Shown piece after piece: positions 1 to 12,800 of a DNA stretch of 64,000 nt. Location of the stretch: positions 11,157,501-11,221,500 of the forward strand of contig BSQZ01000015.1 of the NCBI GenBank assembly GCA_033239005.1, in the 5' to 3' direction. The stretch is from Lamellibrachia satsuma (lineage: Eukaryota; Annelida; Polychaeta; Sabellida; Siboglinidae). The notes below the pieces were generated by a model. The model saw only the letters and a list, made by a program, of their open reading frames with translations, did no database searches and had not been told where the DNA came from. Position 1 is the first letter of the stretch; each line of letters opens with the position of its first letter. The position numbers were made by a program, and so were the translations under genes.

Positions 1-273
1 CGTAGCTGCTACTATGTCAGACAATTGAAAATCGAAATTTAGCTAAAATGTTTTTTTCAGTTGCATGAAAAATAATTTTTGTACCATTTTTGTTATGTTT
101 GTTTGACATATTATGCTTTATATAATATGAACATATCAAATTGCAATATTCACAAGTATATATACAGTGTAAGCATATCATATACATAAGTATATATAGC
201 TGTATATAAATATACATAAATATATATGCATATTTACATACACATACTCACTTATATAAATATATGTTTGTTT

Positions 274-395
<122 letters not shown>

Positions 396-607
396 ACACA
401 CATGAGTGTGTCGGTTTTTATAAAGACCCTCACTTGTGAAATGTTCAAGAGGTCTATAATAATTAGTTTTTTATGTTTACAGATTGTAGACTTTACATGT
501 AGCTATTCTTGACAATTACTCTACCTATTTGAGAACTATTGATACATAGATGATATTGACATGTCGTAACAAGATGACAATGAAAATAAAACGTAGCAGA
601 CACTTAC

Positions 608-1244
608 ATTTGTCGCTGTCCGGTGTCGCTCTGTCGCCGGCCTCAGAGTGTGACCCCGACGACACTGAGCCGACGTTGGAGAGAGCCGGACTCGAGTGAC
701 CGCGGTCACTGCGCGGACTGACGAGACGATACGTGTCGCTGTTGGCCGGACTGCGATGAATCCGATCTTCGTCTTCCCTCGACGCGTCCGTCCGTTCGTC
801 CAGCTTCGCCTTCTTGGACGCCGGTACGAAGGCCGAAGGATATCCTTCCCGGTCATCCCCCTGGACGCCGCACGGGAAGTGGAAGGCGCCGGCGCGGGGC
901 CCGAGGAAGCCAAGGGCGGGATCAAGGTGGGGACGAAGGAATGACTGGTGCAATGGGTTGTAGAGGTGTGCCGGGAGCTGGTCTCCAGGGCGGAACAGTG
1001 GCATTCCCCCGGCCATCGGCATCTCCTTATCGGCGTGTCCCTTGAGAGGGTGTCCGGGAGGCAACTGTTGGGTCCCGTCCCCGGCGTCGGGAGACGAGGC
1101 GAACACCATGAGGGCAGGTGACGTGAGGGGAGCGGGCAGGTAGGACGACCCTTCCATCCCGGCCGGGCCAACGGCTGGGTGCATGAAGTGTCGGGCCCAC
1201 AGGTTCAGACGGAACATGTTGAAGTTATGGCTTTCTCCCTGCAT
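608..1244 (-). CDS. First coding exon of an unrecognised, probably nuclear regulatory protein (continues off the left edge)
   Basis: I do not recognise the family. The exon starts at the first ATG of a GC-rich open frame (reads MQGESHNFNMFRLNLWARHF) and runs 212 codons to a strong splice donor AAT|GTAAGT at 608/607, so it ends in phase 1 and the rest of the gene lies beyond position 1. The protein is rich in Pro, Gly and Leu, with hydrophobic patches (HPAVGPAG, HLYNPLHQSFLRPHLDPALG), a basic cluster SKKAKLDER near residue 140 that could be a nuclear localisation signal, and a Ser/Asp-rich end (SSPALSNVGSVSSGSHSEAG). This composition is typical of the N-terminal region of homeobox, T-box or zinc-finger transcription factors, whose DNA-binding domain would follow in the next exon. 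That function is inference. Against a chance frame: high GC, codon-like composition and a consensus donor exactly where the coding-like text ends. Confidence 0.6.
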
Positions 1245-1860
1245 GATTGTAACTCGTCCACTGTCGCTGCCTAAGTTCACTAATGTCAGATGAATCTACG
1301 TACGTCTTGGCACTGCGCGGTATCCGGGCATGTGCAACGCACGACTTCGCTGTAGAGTACACGTCCGACTTGTGGTGCTCAGCTCGGCCGCAATTACCTA
1401 CCAACTCGCACGAAGGAGAATCCTGGCAACTAGATCGGCGCTCAGTCGCTGCACTACCGCTCCAACCCCGTGGTCCCGAACGTCCGAGTGTAAGTGTCGA
1501 AATAATCAAATTAAATCATAAAACACCATAGAATCACTGCCACTCGAATCAATTAACCGCCCAGCCGCGCTCAGTCGCGTTGACAGTTGCTAGCCGCCGG
1601 CGATATCAGAGTAGACGGCCCTCCTTTACATATTCATGGCATTCTCCGACACCTCGTCAAAGAGCTCGTCCTCGCGCTGCTAACTGCGCAGCTGCTACAT
1701 GAATATGCATGAGCTGTCCACACTCGATCAACCAATCGTCGTTGAGTTGCCTGTCAGTGGGCGGAACACGCCGACAACTAATCACAGACCACCAGTCATC
1801 ACTCGGTGTCGACAGTGTACTGAAGGGGTGCAAGATGGTTTATGAAGAGTGTTTTCCTGT
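1245..1860 (-). promoter_or_regulatory. Putative 5' UTR and promoter region of the leftmost gene
   Basis: GC-richer than the sequence to its right. It contains an ATTGG/CCAAT motif near 1731, a GGGCGG GC-box near 1758, and two octamer-like stretches (TTTACATATTCATGG near 1625 and CATGAATATGCATG near 1699). These lie upstream of the minus-strand start codon at 1244. No TATA box or transcription start can be fixed, so this is a positional inference. Confidence 0.3.
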
Positions 1861-3300
1861 TCTTGTTACCAGCAGAAACTAATAAGCGGTGGGGGTTTTT
1901 TTTTATCAAAATACATTTCAATCTCCAAAATTGTAGTACTAATAAATTTATGGTTTAACAAGGTTTACCCAAATATTTCATATTATGGCCAAATTTAATA
2001 ACTTTTTTACCACAAAGGGAATTTTTTACACCGCTGGCAACAACGAAACGAGTACGAGTAAATCTGCGTGTTCCTTTAATACCAGTTAAGTTGTTATAGG
2101 TGTTATGTTTGTAATAATAATAAATATTATTATGGTTATTATTATTTTCATTAATATTGTTTTTTTATTTATTATGATCGTAATCACCATCACCGAATAT
2201 CAATTATGAAGATGATACGAAACTTTAATGCTCCCATATTGACAACTCCGTTTGCAAGAGCGATGAACTGAACTAATACTCTAGTACTGAACGGCTGCAA
2301 ATGATAATTAATTGTATGTCAGTGTTGTGGTCTTGGAGTTCGCATGGGTAATGGTGGACATGAAGAGAAATGTCTTTTACACTCAGTGAGAAAGAATGTT
2401 GCATTCACACCGTCCTAAATATAGTATGACACATTATTCACACCAGGAGTGGTCAGAGTGGGTATATGTGGACGCGTATACGCACATGCACGCAGATACA
2501 CGTCGAATTATACATTGATTCATTAATGTGTGTGACATTAAATATCATACGTAGTAAGATAGTAAGATGATTCGTTGAACATAAGTCCACCGATCACAAG
2601 AGTGCATATACATAGGTGTGCACAATGTTTCTGACGGAAAGCTGCAAGGACGCATTCTTCAAAGCGGGGTTTACGAGCGAGACCACCGGGCCGGGTGTGG
2701 AGGCCTGGCGACGTTTACTGCCGTGACAGGAGTGCGCCAGTCGGCAAGGCCAGGCAGCACTGCGCACTTTCATGCGTTTATCATGTACAGGTGCAAGTCA
2801 TTTATCTCAGTTAAAAAGACCTCAACGAGCTCTCAACATCAACACGCCACAAAAGAGCTGTATACGACGCTGGAGTTCGGCGAGCGAGCGCAGCACCCAG
2901 AGCGCTGCGGCTGTGCTGGCGGGCAGCCATTGTGAACACCCCTTTCAAGCTACCCTATTACGTCTACGTCACCGTGCGCCTGATTAACCCCGCTGAAACA
3001 CCCGCGACGGGCGCAGTCGGGTGGAAAATTGACAATTTGAAGGTCAGTTAATAAATTACTTGTCTACTTGTTCGCACCTGTGCCGGAATACGCGAGAAAG
3101 CGGACTTAGGCAGCAGACGACTTCCATGCAGCAACACAATTAGCTCCAACTGCAATGGAGCTAGTGGTAACGTTAGATGCGATTGAATGTATTGCGTCAA
3201 ACTTTGTTGTGAATATTGATAGTGAAAAGTTGTTATTATTTCATTTACATTTATATCAATATCTATTAAAATGCAATTGAAATAGACTAGACACTACGAT
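1861..3300. other. Intergenic, nothing firmly recognised
   Basis: AT-rich to about 2600, then a GC-richer patch (2640-3010) with an unremarkable 105-codon plus-strand frame. That frame has no known motif, no splice context and no supporting composition. Confidence 0.5.
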
Positions 3301-3302
3301 AG

Positions 3303-3408
<106 letters not shown>

Positions 3409-3427
3409 TTTTAAATCTTTCCAGTGG

Positions 3428-3706
<279 letters not shown>

Positions 3707-4057
3707 GTTGGAACTAGTACACATGACATAAGCGTGCGGTTGACAGGTGACGGCGGCAGTGAGAGTGGAGGAAGACCGAGCTCTGACGACTGGCCCACCG
3801 CGTCGCTCGCTGTGAGCCAGGTACAAATTAGACAAGTGTAATTGCGCGCTGACATCGCCGCGTGAGACGCGGCAGTGAATGCGCATACTTGGCGCCGGTC
3901 GCCCGTAGCCCGGAACACGGCTGTGTGCGCGCGAAGACAGGCAGAAAATGAAATGATGGACTCTCTGCCGGCACAGCGCGCAGTCTCACCCGGTCGTGAA
4001 GCCTCGCGAATCCATCTTCTTCGCTGACGACAACTGACTCAGCTCACACCTGTCGTG

Positions 4058-4061
<4 letters not shown>

Positions 4062-4155
<94 letters not shown>

Positions 4156-4157
4156 TG
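4062..4157. repeat. (GT)n(GCGT)n compound microsatellite
   Basis: About 28 bp of GT followed by about 68 bp of GCGT. The next 780 bp (4158-4930) hold no gene or repeat I can support. Confidence 0.95.
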
Positions 4158-4929
4158 TACAAGGCAATGTTTTCAGATCACCAATACACAACAATCCGAT
4201 TTTTCAAATAATTTAAACACCCTTTATTCATAAAGTTATTACGCACACCACTGGACTGGGACCGGCCGTATTCGAGAAGTGTCTGGCGAAGCGACAACGA
4301 CAAGCAGATGGCACGACAGGAAGAAGATGGGAAGAATAAGGCAATATTATCGCAGCTAAATTTGCTGACACTAACTACACCGCTGCTTGACATTGTCTAT
4401 AATATATTGTTGTGGAACCTGAACTACGATAACAGAACAAGAGGAAATGTTACGTCGTTGGTGAGACGTACATGTGTCGAACGCGGACAAGAAGATTCGT
4501 AATTAAGCTCAATAAAAACCAAGTACAGGTGCGTCAAATATGTCGACACGAGTAGCTTCAGAAAGGAAATAACCCGTTCAACAGTCCCTAAACTTAGGAC
4601 CGGAGTGAGAATAAAAGGTGTATGTGCCAAAGGAAAAGCAATCCGACCGTGCATTCCCGCACTAATCAATACTCGTTTACTGTTGCTAACAATAGAGGTT
4701 TTATTGGCCGAAACGACATACACTGATTGGAAATTAAGTCGGATCGTGGTGAATTATGTGTTGACAACCCGCTCTAGACAAACAGAAACGCGTCGACTCG
4801 GCCTGACCCCCGTGGGAGTCTGTTCTGGCCGCTCTACTAAATAAGTAGTTGTGATGGTAATGTGCTGAGAGAGAGAATACCTTCTAACGACGCACTTCGC
4901 TGTGACGAATGTTGCCTGACGGTGGGGGA

Positions 4930-5690
4930 AACAGCAACGGATGGGGCCACTCGGTACAGGGGCGGGGCAACGGATGGGGCCACTCTGCATAGGGGGAGAG
5001 GCAACGGATGGGGCCACTCGGTACAGGGGCGGGGCAACGGATGGAGCCACTATGCATAGGGGGAGGGGCAACGGATGGGGCCACTCGGTACAGGGGCGGG
5101 GCGACGGATGGGGCCACTCTGCATAGGGGGAGGGGCAACGGATGGGGCCACTCGGTACAGGGGCGGGGCGACGGATGGGGCTGCTCAATATAAGGGGAGG
5201 GATAACGGATGGGGCCACTCGGCATAGGGTGGAGGAGGGGGTAACGAATGGGGCCACTGGATATAGGCGGAGAGGTAACGGTTGGGGCCACTCGGTATAT
5301 GGGGAGGGGAAACGGGTGGGGCCACTATGGATAGGGGGAGGGGTGACGGATTGCGACCACTCGGTATATGGAGAGGTGTAATAGATGGGACCATTCGGCA
5401 TAGGGAGTGTAACGGATGGGGGCCACTCTGAATATGGGTAACGGACGGGGCCACTCGGCATAGGGGGAGGGGTGACGGATGGGGGACATTCGGCATACGG
5501 GAGGGGTAACAGACGAGGGCTACTCGGTACATGGAGAGGGGTAACGAGTGGTCGCCACTCGACATGGGGGGGTAGCGGATGGGGCCACTCGGAATAGGGG
5601 GAGGGGTATCGGGTGGGGGACACTCGGTGTAGGGGGGATAGATGGGGGACACTCGGTGTAAGGGGGACATGTGGGGGACACTCGGATTAC
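4930..5690. repeat. G-rich minisatellite, about 33-34 bp unit
   Basis: About 22 diverged units of the pattern AACGGATGGGGCCACTCGG, then TATAGGGG-type and GAGGGG-type runs. Divergence increases to the right. The G-run density on the plus strand gives G-quadruplex potential. Pro-Ser-rich frames on the minus strand are products of the repeat. Confidence 0.9.
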
Positions 5691-5751
5691 ACAGATAGTT
5701 TGCTGCACGCCATTAGTTAGTGTAATACAATGTATATGTTGAATTATGTTC

Positions 5752-6193
5752 TCAACTTATAATATGGCCGCACACGTGGCACAACTTATAACATGGCCGC
5801 ACACGTGTCACAACTTATAACATGGCCGCACACGTGGCACAACTTATAACATGGCCGCACACGTGGCACAACTTATAACATGGCCGCACACGTGGCACAA
5901 CTTATAATATGGCCGCACACGTGGCACAACTTATAACATGGCCGCACACGTGGCACAACTTATAATATGGCCGCACACGTGGCACAACTTATAATATGGC
6001 CGCACACGTGGCACAACTTATAACATGGCTGCACACGTGGCACAACTTATAATATGGCCGAACACGTGGCACAACTTATAATATGGCTGCACACGTGGCA
6101 CAACTTATAATATGGCCACACACGTGGCGCAACTTATAACATGGCCGCACACGTGGCACAACTTATAACATGGTCGCACACGTGGCACAACTT
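5752..6193. repeat. 29-bp minisatellite, about 15 units, each with a CACGTG E-box
   Basis: Unit reads ACAACTTATAATATGGCCGC followed by ACACGTGGC, with AATATG/AACATG variation. Almost every copy contains the palindromic hexamer CACGTG, the canonical bHLH E-box. The array is tight and well conserved. Confidence 0.95.
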
Positions 6194-9100
6194 GTGTCAA
6201 TAACGATTATGTCAATAACGATTTTATTAATTGCATTCATAAATATTCCACGCAATATTAATATGACGTGTGTGTGTTCGCGTTATCCTTATAATAAAAT
6301 AATATTATTGTATAAGGAAGCGAAATTCATTGTAATGTTTCGGTATTTATAAGTCGTCCTTGCGCTATAGTATATAATAACATTACGATCAATGGACGCT
6401 AAAATGTACGAATATCGCAACTATGACTTCCTACATCAAATCGTGGGGCCTACACCCGATTTTACAATAGCACATCAATTATTGTTTATGACATTAGTCG
6501 TTGTTTGCACGCTAAGTTCTATTATATAAACGTGACAGGATGTAGATATTTCATCATAGGATCTGCTCTCAACAATGTAACTCGCTCGCGCTCCGTGTAT
6601 AACTGTATTTCCAAGTAAACAAGTAACACGTATAGATACTTGCTAATGTTTCCGTATTTATTTACGTTTAACCCAATGAAATATTGCGTCCCTATGTGGT
6701 CAGAACATAACATAAATATGTACTAAGCAAAGGTAAAACGTGAACAACTCCAACAGAAAAAAAACAACCATTGAGCCGGTCTCAATACTAAAAACTGGGT
6801 AACTATTGACCTTGCCTAAGTTGAATGTTTAAGCTAAATGCTAAATAAAATAAGGTTCTGTTGCTGTTGGCTGAATCCATATTGGGCGGTCATTGGACGT
6901 AATGCGTCCGTATGTTAGCAACGCCTTCCCGCCTGCAGTAGTTTGGTATAGGGGTCTATGTCAAACTCGTCTCTCGTTGATTAGGCGTTGTATGTCAATC
7001 ATCATTGCTTATGGGACAGTATAAAAATAACGTTTGTCTGGCTCACATCTTTGTTTTTTCTTAAATTTACGTTTCTATAAAGTCTGAATTGGTTGCTCAA
7101 CAACAGTTACCCATTTGAAAGATAATGTCGCGTATAGATGAAGATGGTTATGTACAATAAATGTTGTAATAAATAAAATATAGTTTTCTTGTGAACATTA
7201 ATTAATTGTTTATTTGGTAGAAAAAGAAATTCAAGAGAAATATTTTGCTGTGTATATCTATGTATATCTATATATCAATATCTACATATTGTTATTCCGT
7301 TAGCATTTTTCATAATTTCCTTGAGGTATATTTGTGTTGCCGAGTAATCGAGTATTTTTCAGTGCGTTCTCCAATTAACCCGAGTATTATCGTAGACAGA
7401 GCCGTAACTTGTGCCAGACTTTATTCCAAAGCAGACAACGCATTTCAACGCAAATGACTGAAACGATTCAAATCCTAATGCAAACGCGCCAAAAATGATT
7501 GCAGTTAAAAGCAAATATTTACGAAGAAATTATAAAAATGCAAATTAATTAGGTAATGCATTAACATAATGCACTATTACAGTTGGTACAACAGCAATGA
7601 TTGATATAAACGTGCATTTGAAAGATCAAATGACTTTCACCGAAGTATTCTTAAAGAAAACAAATGACGAAGACTCTCACACTTGGACCAGCCGCCATTA
7701 GAACAGATAATATTTTGGAAATTCCCACATATTTATATCCTAAGCCTATATAGAATGTAGTGTATCCCGTAACACCAGCGACTGTTTGTCACGCGTGCTG
7801 TAGGGGTAAGGTGCATGGCTTTATCAAATTGTAAACCATACGACAGTATTTTAATTAGATTGCTTAGGCATTTTAATGCCATGAATGCGACGTGATTGGT
7901 ACACAAATTGCAGAGATCAGCTATCTCACAAGAACAGAGTGTACAGAGATCAGATATCTCACAAGAACAAATTGTACAGAGATCAGCTATCTCACAAGAA
8001 CAAATCTCGTCGACGAAAAATAGTCAAGTAAACATTGAACAAGTTTACCTGGTTCTGGTGTACGCGCTTTTGGAGGTATGTATACATGGCGTAGTGAAAT
8101 CCGCCGGCAGTGACCCCCCGTCACACACACCCCGTTACCCCCCCCCCCGCACTGCTGCGGTATTCAGCTGCACGCTAATTTCCTTTCGTGTCCGACAGCG
8201 TGGAAAATTAGAATTTAAAAGCCAGTTCATAAATTATGTTGGCGTCTTTCACTGGCGTAATGGCGATGCGGGTTTTATTGTGTTGACGCGGCTGATTTTT
8301 CTTGCTAATGTCTCCATGATCAAGTGACAGCGGCGATGGGACATGTGTCAACGCGCGCAACATAAAAGACAGCCGTCTAACTCTTCAGCGCCTCCTAGCG
8401 GTTACCTCCCTATTCAACCCTGCCACTGCCCACGATCAACCTTCCCAATGTCACGTACAGTGACGCGTATTCGCAAAAATAAGTGGCTGGTAATAAAACA
8501 CATGTTGACTTATAAAGCAAAATGGACAAATTTATTGGGTAGCACTGCAGGAACTTCTCATGTGTTATCTTTGAATACTTGTGCAAGCTAATTCGAAAGG
8601 AATTTCAGCCAATAGGTCCATTACATACTCTAAAATGTGGCAACAAACAGTGTACGTAAAATTTATTTGATGGCAAAGTTAATAACATTACACCAAAATA
8701 TTAGACACCAATACAAACAAAAAAGAAATTACACGATTAAGATTCCATGCACATTCCAATAAAATGATTGAGGCCAAACGTATTATTTAATAGCAAATTA
8801 ATTAAGTTTACAACGAAAATAATTAATCACGAAAGAATAATGTGATGGAACGAGAACAAGAAGAAGAATATAAAAATGAACAAATATGGTTTGATTCGTG
8901 ATTTGTCTAAAACATTAAACATGGATTAATTAAACTACACAAAACACAACACCCCTTTCGACAGGTGAACATCCTGGGTATGCAACAGGCTTGTCATTGG
9001 CCTAATACAGTAGGGACAATGGTGGTCTCGGTGACAACTACAGTGAAGGAATATGTGGAAACGTGTGTTATTGTTACTGCATAGAAATCACGCCAATCGG

Positions 9101-9342
9101 TAATCATAATAACGCTGTCCACGCTTGCATCACTCCAGCTAACAACAATGCCAATATCGACAAATATCGTTCCACGAATCTCGGGTTGATACTTCGAATA
9201 GGCTGATTAATTGCTATGCCATTATCGCATCAGTGCTGTCCTCTGTAGGGGTTGTCATAGCGTATTTGGAAAACAGCTACCACTGAAAGTTTCTTTTGTT
9301 AGCAAAAACAATTGTCTTGATGACATGCGCATTAAAGATGAG
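6194..9342. other. Gene-poor interval downstream of the receptor gene
   Basis: AT-rich, with no supported coding exon. A short 33-bp direct repeat (about 3 copies of AGATCAGCTATCTCACAAGA plus linker) lies at about 7912-8010, and a C-run at 8140-8149. Part of the right side may be 3' UTR of the minus-strand receptor gene ending at 9343: minus-strand AATAAA hexamers occur near 8666 and 8535. No poly(A) site can be assigned. Confidence 0.5.
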
Positions 9343-9892
9343 CTAAACCCAGAATTTTCTCTCCGCCAGTACCGGTGGCCCCCTGGAACGGGTTTGACGG
9401 AAACTAGCACGGACTGCGTTCAATTCGTCCTTCTCGTGCTTTGTCTGTACGCTAGGTGTCCTTTGTGCAGTGTGTATGCTGGGTGGCGGCTCTGGCGTCC
9501 GTACTGCGGGGATGGGCTCGCGCGATGAACCAGTTTGAAATTGTTCGACTACCAGGGGACCTGCCACAGAGCTGGAGTCGGATTCCGGAGACTGTTCCTT
9601 CGTCCGACTGCTGTCAGAATGTGGCGCGGACTGTCCGTTCACATAGCTCTCCCACTCCGGTTCGCTCCCGCCCGGGACGTTCTGAACGTCCTCCACCGAG
9701 TACGTTTGGTTGCGCGACGAAGCAGTCGTTGTGGAGCTGTCTCGCGGTTGCGACGACAACGCATTTGTGAGCGGAAGTAGTGACGACGATGGTGATGCGA
9801 TGTCTGTGGGAACACGTGATATGGTGGACATGCCCCGGATGTTGGCGATGGATACATCTTGCGACGGGTTGCGGGAGTTGTTGATGGACGTG
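9343..9892 (-). CDS. Receptor exon D: terminal exon with PDZ-binding C-terminus
   Basis: 550 nt to a TAG stop. The acceptor is proposed at TTTGTCTGTTGGAAG|C (9893) because it alone gives the phase needed after exon C and has a pyrimidine-leaning tract. An ATG further upstream at 9987 follows an in-frame stop and is not needed. The exon is Ser/Pro/Thr-rich with acidic patches (VPGGSEPEWESYVNG) and ends LAERKFWV. The stop and PDZ ligand are seen directly; the acceptor choice is inferred, and a small exon could still lie between C and D. Confidence 0.65.
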
Positions 9893-12800
9893 CTTCCAAC
9901 AGACAAACATTTGTTCATTTCATTAAAATGCTTATCGAAATTGATGGCCTTTGGCATTGCACAAGGAGAGCACACAACGATTTTCATTCGTTAGCCTGAC
10001 TTATACGGAGTTAGTTGGGATTTTTGTATAATTAAAATGCCAAAATTGTAAAAGTTAGTCCTCAGATTAACAACTTTATACTTCATGTGTTCATTTTTCT
10101 TTACCGTCAGAAATCGCATAAAACGGGAATTTGACAGACAGATAAATCACCCGATAAAAACATATATTTTCGTGTAGTTTCGAATATATATATATACAGA
10201 TGATAAATCACTATGATAATGCCAGTTGTAGGAAGACTATTTTTAACCAATCGAAGTGTTATGATTACTAATACATTCAGTGTCGCAGTGTCCCGAACAA
10301 CAGTTGCTCAGGTAAGCGATTAAAATAGTGCAAGGGCCGGCATTAAATAACCAATTAAAATAGTGCAAGGGTGTCTATATAATGCCACAGCCACTAGTAG
10401 TGGCGGGCGGACATACCACAAATGTTATGTTTCCATGTGACGTGTCACACAACCACGTGGCGTTGTAGAAACTACGACAACATTTGGTTATGGGAGTCCT
10501 TTGGTTCGTACAAAATAGGTATGTATGTTATTATATATTACTGTTTAAATGACTGATAACGATATATTCCGTGTAGGCATAATGTCACCCCAGCAGACCT
10601 AGTACACGTCGTTGAGTGATCAACGCCAGGTTCGCTGAAAGTCAATCTACGCAGAAACCTTTGTAAGAATGGCTCTAACCGATACTGAAGCCAGGTGGCA
10701 TTTCTAATTACGTCGTCCTGTATAATAAACAGTTGAAACGCCCTAAGCAAAACATTCCGTGGTAAATCCGTGAAAACTCATTCGTACGACGTAGGTGGCA
10801 TTTACTTGCAGGCGAAATGCCGACGTCGAATGAGGTCTACTCCGGGGAGAACGTCACGCGGCTACCGTGGAGATGGCTGGATACGGTGAGAAACATTTAC
10901 ACTTGTAACTTGTTCTTGCAAATGTATTTGCAGCTTAGATGATGAGGTCATTCGTGGGGTTATGAGGTCATTCGTGGGGTTATGCGTATGAGAACAGGCC
11001 AGATATATCTGGTACTTATTTGAATTAATTATAACCCTCATCTAAGGTGACGCAGGAACGGAGATAAACTAAAAAAACTTTTTCACGCATATCTATTTGA
11101 ACTAGCAATAAGAAAACGCCACATGTATCAAACAAACCTCAAGTTTAAACACAATCGGTTATCTTTTTGAAGGAAATAGATCGTCTGTTAAAATAGGCAA
11201 TATCACAAATATATAGTGCAGCGGTTCTCAGACTGGGGGTCGTGACTCCTGGGGGGTCGTTTGGCAATTTCAGGGGGTCGTCTTACCAACCCTTGTAAAT
11301 TTAATTCGCGTACAATTAAAACATAAGATTAATCGCGCAAGATTTACAAAACGAGCTAGCCAAGTCTTCTTGCCGATGCAGCTCCTACGAGGTACCGCTT
11401 TCGCCGCCGCGCTGAGTGGACAATCCATAATCCGACCAATTAGAAACCAATTAGAAAATCCGTTTTCACGGCAGATGTTGATCGAAGTCATTGACGTAAG
11501 TGGAATGAAAGTTGTTATGATGAGTGGAAGTGTTTTAATGATGTTGTCGCCAGAAATACAATGTCGTATGTAAATGAAGCCATTCATAAGTTTCACGCTA
11601 TTCAAATTTTGTATGGTGTGTGATACGTGAATATGATTGGCCAATTTCACGCTATTCAAATTATATATGGTATGTGATACGTGAACACGATTTACCAGTT
11701 TCACGTTATTCAAATTATGTATGGTGTGTGATACGTGAACACGATTTACCAGTTTCACGTTATTCAAATTATGTATGGTGTGTGATACGTGAACACGATT
11801 GACCAGTTTCACGTTATTCAAATTATGTATGGTGTGTGATACGTGAATACGATTGGCCAGTTTCACGCTATTCAAATTATATATGGTATGTGATACGTGA
11901 ACACGATTTACCAGTTTCACTTTATTCAAATTATGTATGGTGTGTGATACGTGAACACGATTTACCAGTTTCACGTTATTCAAATTATGTATGGTGTGTG
12001 ATACGTGAACACGATTGACCAGTTTCACGTTATTCAAATTATGTATGGTGTGTGATACGTGAATACGATTGGCCAGTTTCACGCTATTCAAATTATATAT
12101 GGTATGTGATACGTGAACACGATTTACCAGTTTCACTTTATTCAAATTATGTATGGTGTGTGATACGTGAACACGATTTACCAGTTTCACCTTATTCAAA
12201 TTATGTATGGTGTGTGATACGTGAACACGATTTACCAGTTTCACGTTATTCAAATTATGTATGGTGTGTGATACGTGAACACGATTTACCAGTTTCACGC
12301 TATTCAAATTATGTATGGTGTGTGATACGTGAACACGATTTACCAGTATCACGCTATTCAAATTATGTATGGTGTGTGATACGTGAACACGATTTACCAG
12401 TTTCACGTTATTCAAATTATGTATGGTGTGTGGTACGTGAACACGATTTACCAGTTTCACATTATTCAAATTATGTATGGTGTGTGATACGTGAATACGA
12501 TTTACCAGTTTCACGCTATTCAAATTTTGTATGGTGTGTGATACGTGAACACGATTTACCAGTTTCACAAAAACGTGACTGTGTGAAACTGGACTCGTTA
12601 TTTAAAAAATGCAAAAAGAAAGTAATACATTTATACTAAAGTACAAATATCTTACCTTAATGAGGGCTTGAATGAAATGGAATAATTTATAATGTTTGCT
12701 AAATAATCATAAGATTGTAATTTGTACTTCGGCAACCCATCTTGTAGCATTTTACATGCAAGTTAGTGGCCATAAATAAATGTGAATAGGGTATGATTTG

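Noticed and set aside
4754..5670. 289-codon proline-rich minus-strand frame
   Set aside because: It follows the G-rich minisatellite, and all three frames give similar Pro-Ser-rich text.
9893..9987. Upstream extension of receptor exon D to an ATG at 9987
   Set aside because: An in-frame stop lies just before it, and the phase required by exon C is met only at the acceptor at 9893. It is more likely intronic.
11270..12568. 432-codon minus-strand frame of 18-residue repeats
   Set aside because: It lies almost entirely in the 54-bp minisatellite of a hAT element. Both strands are open because the period is a multiple of three, and there is no independent domain.
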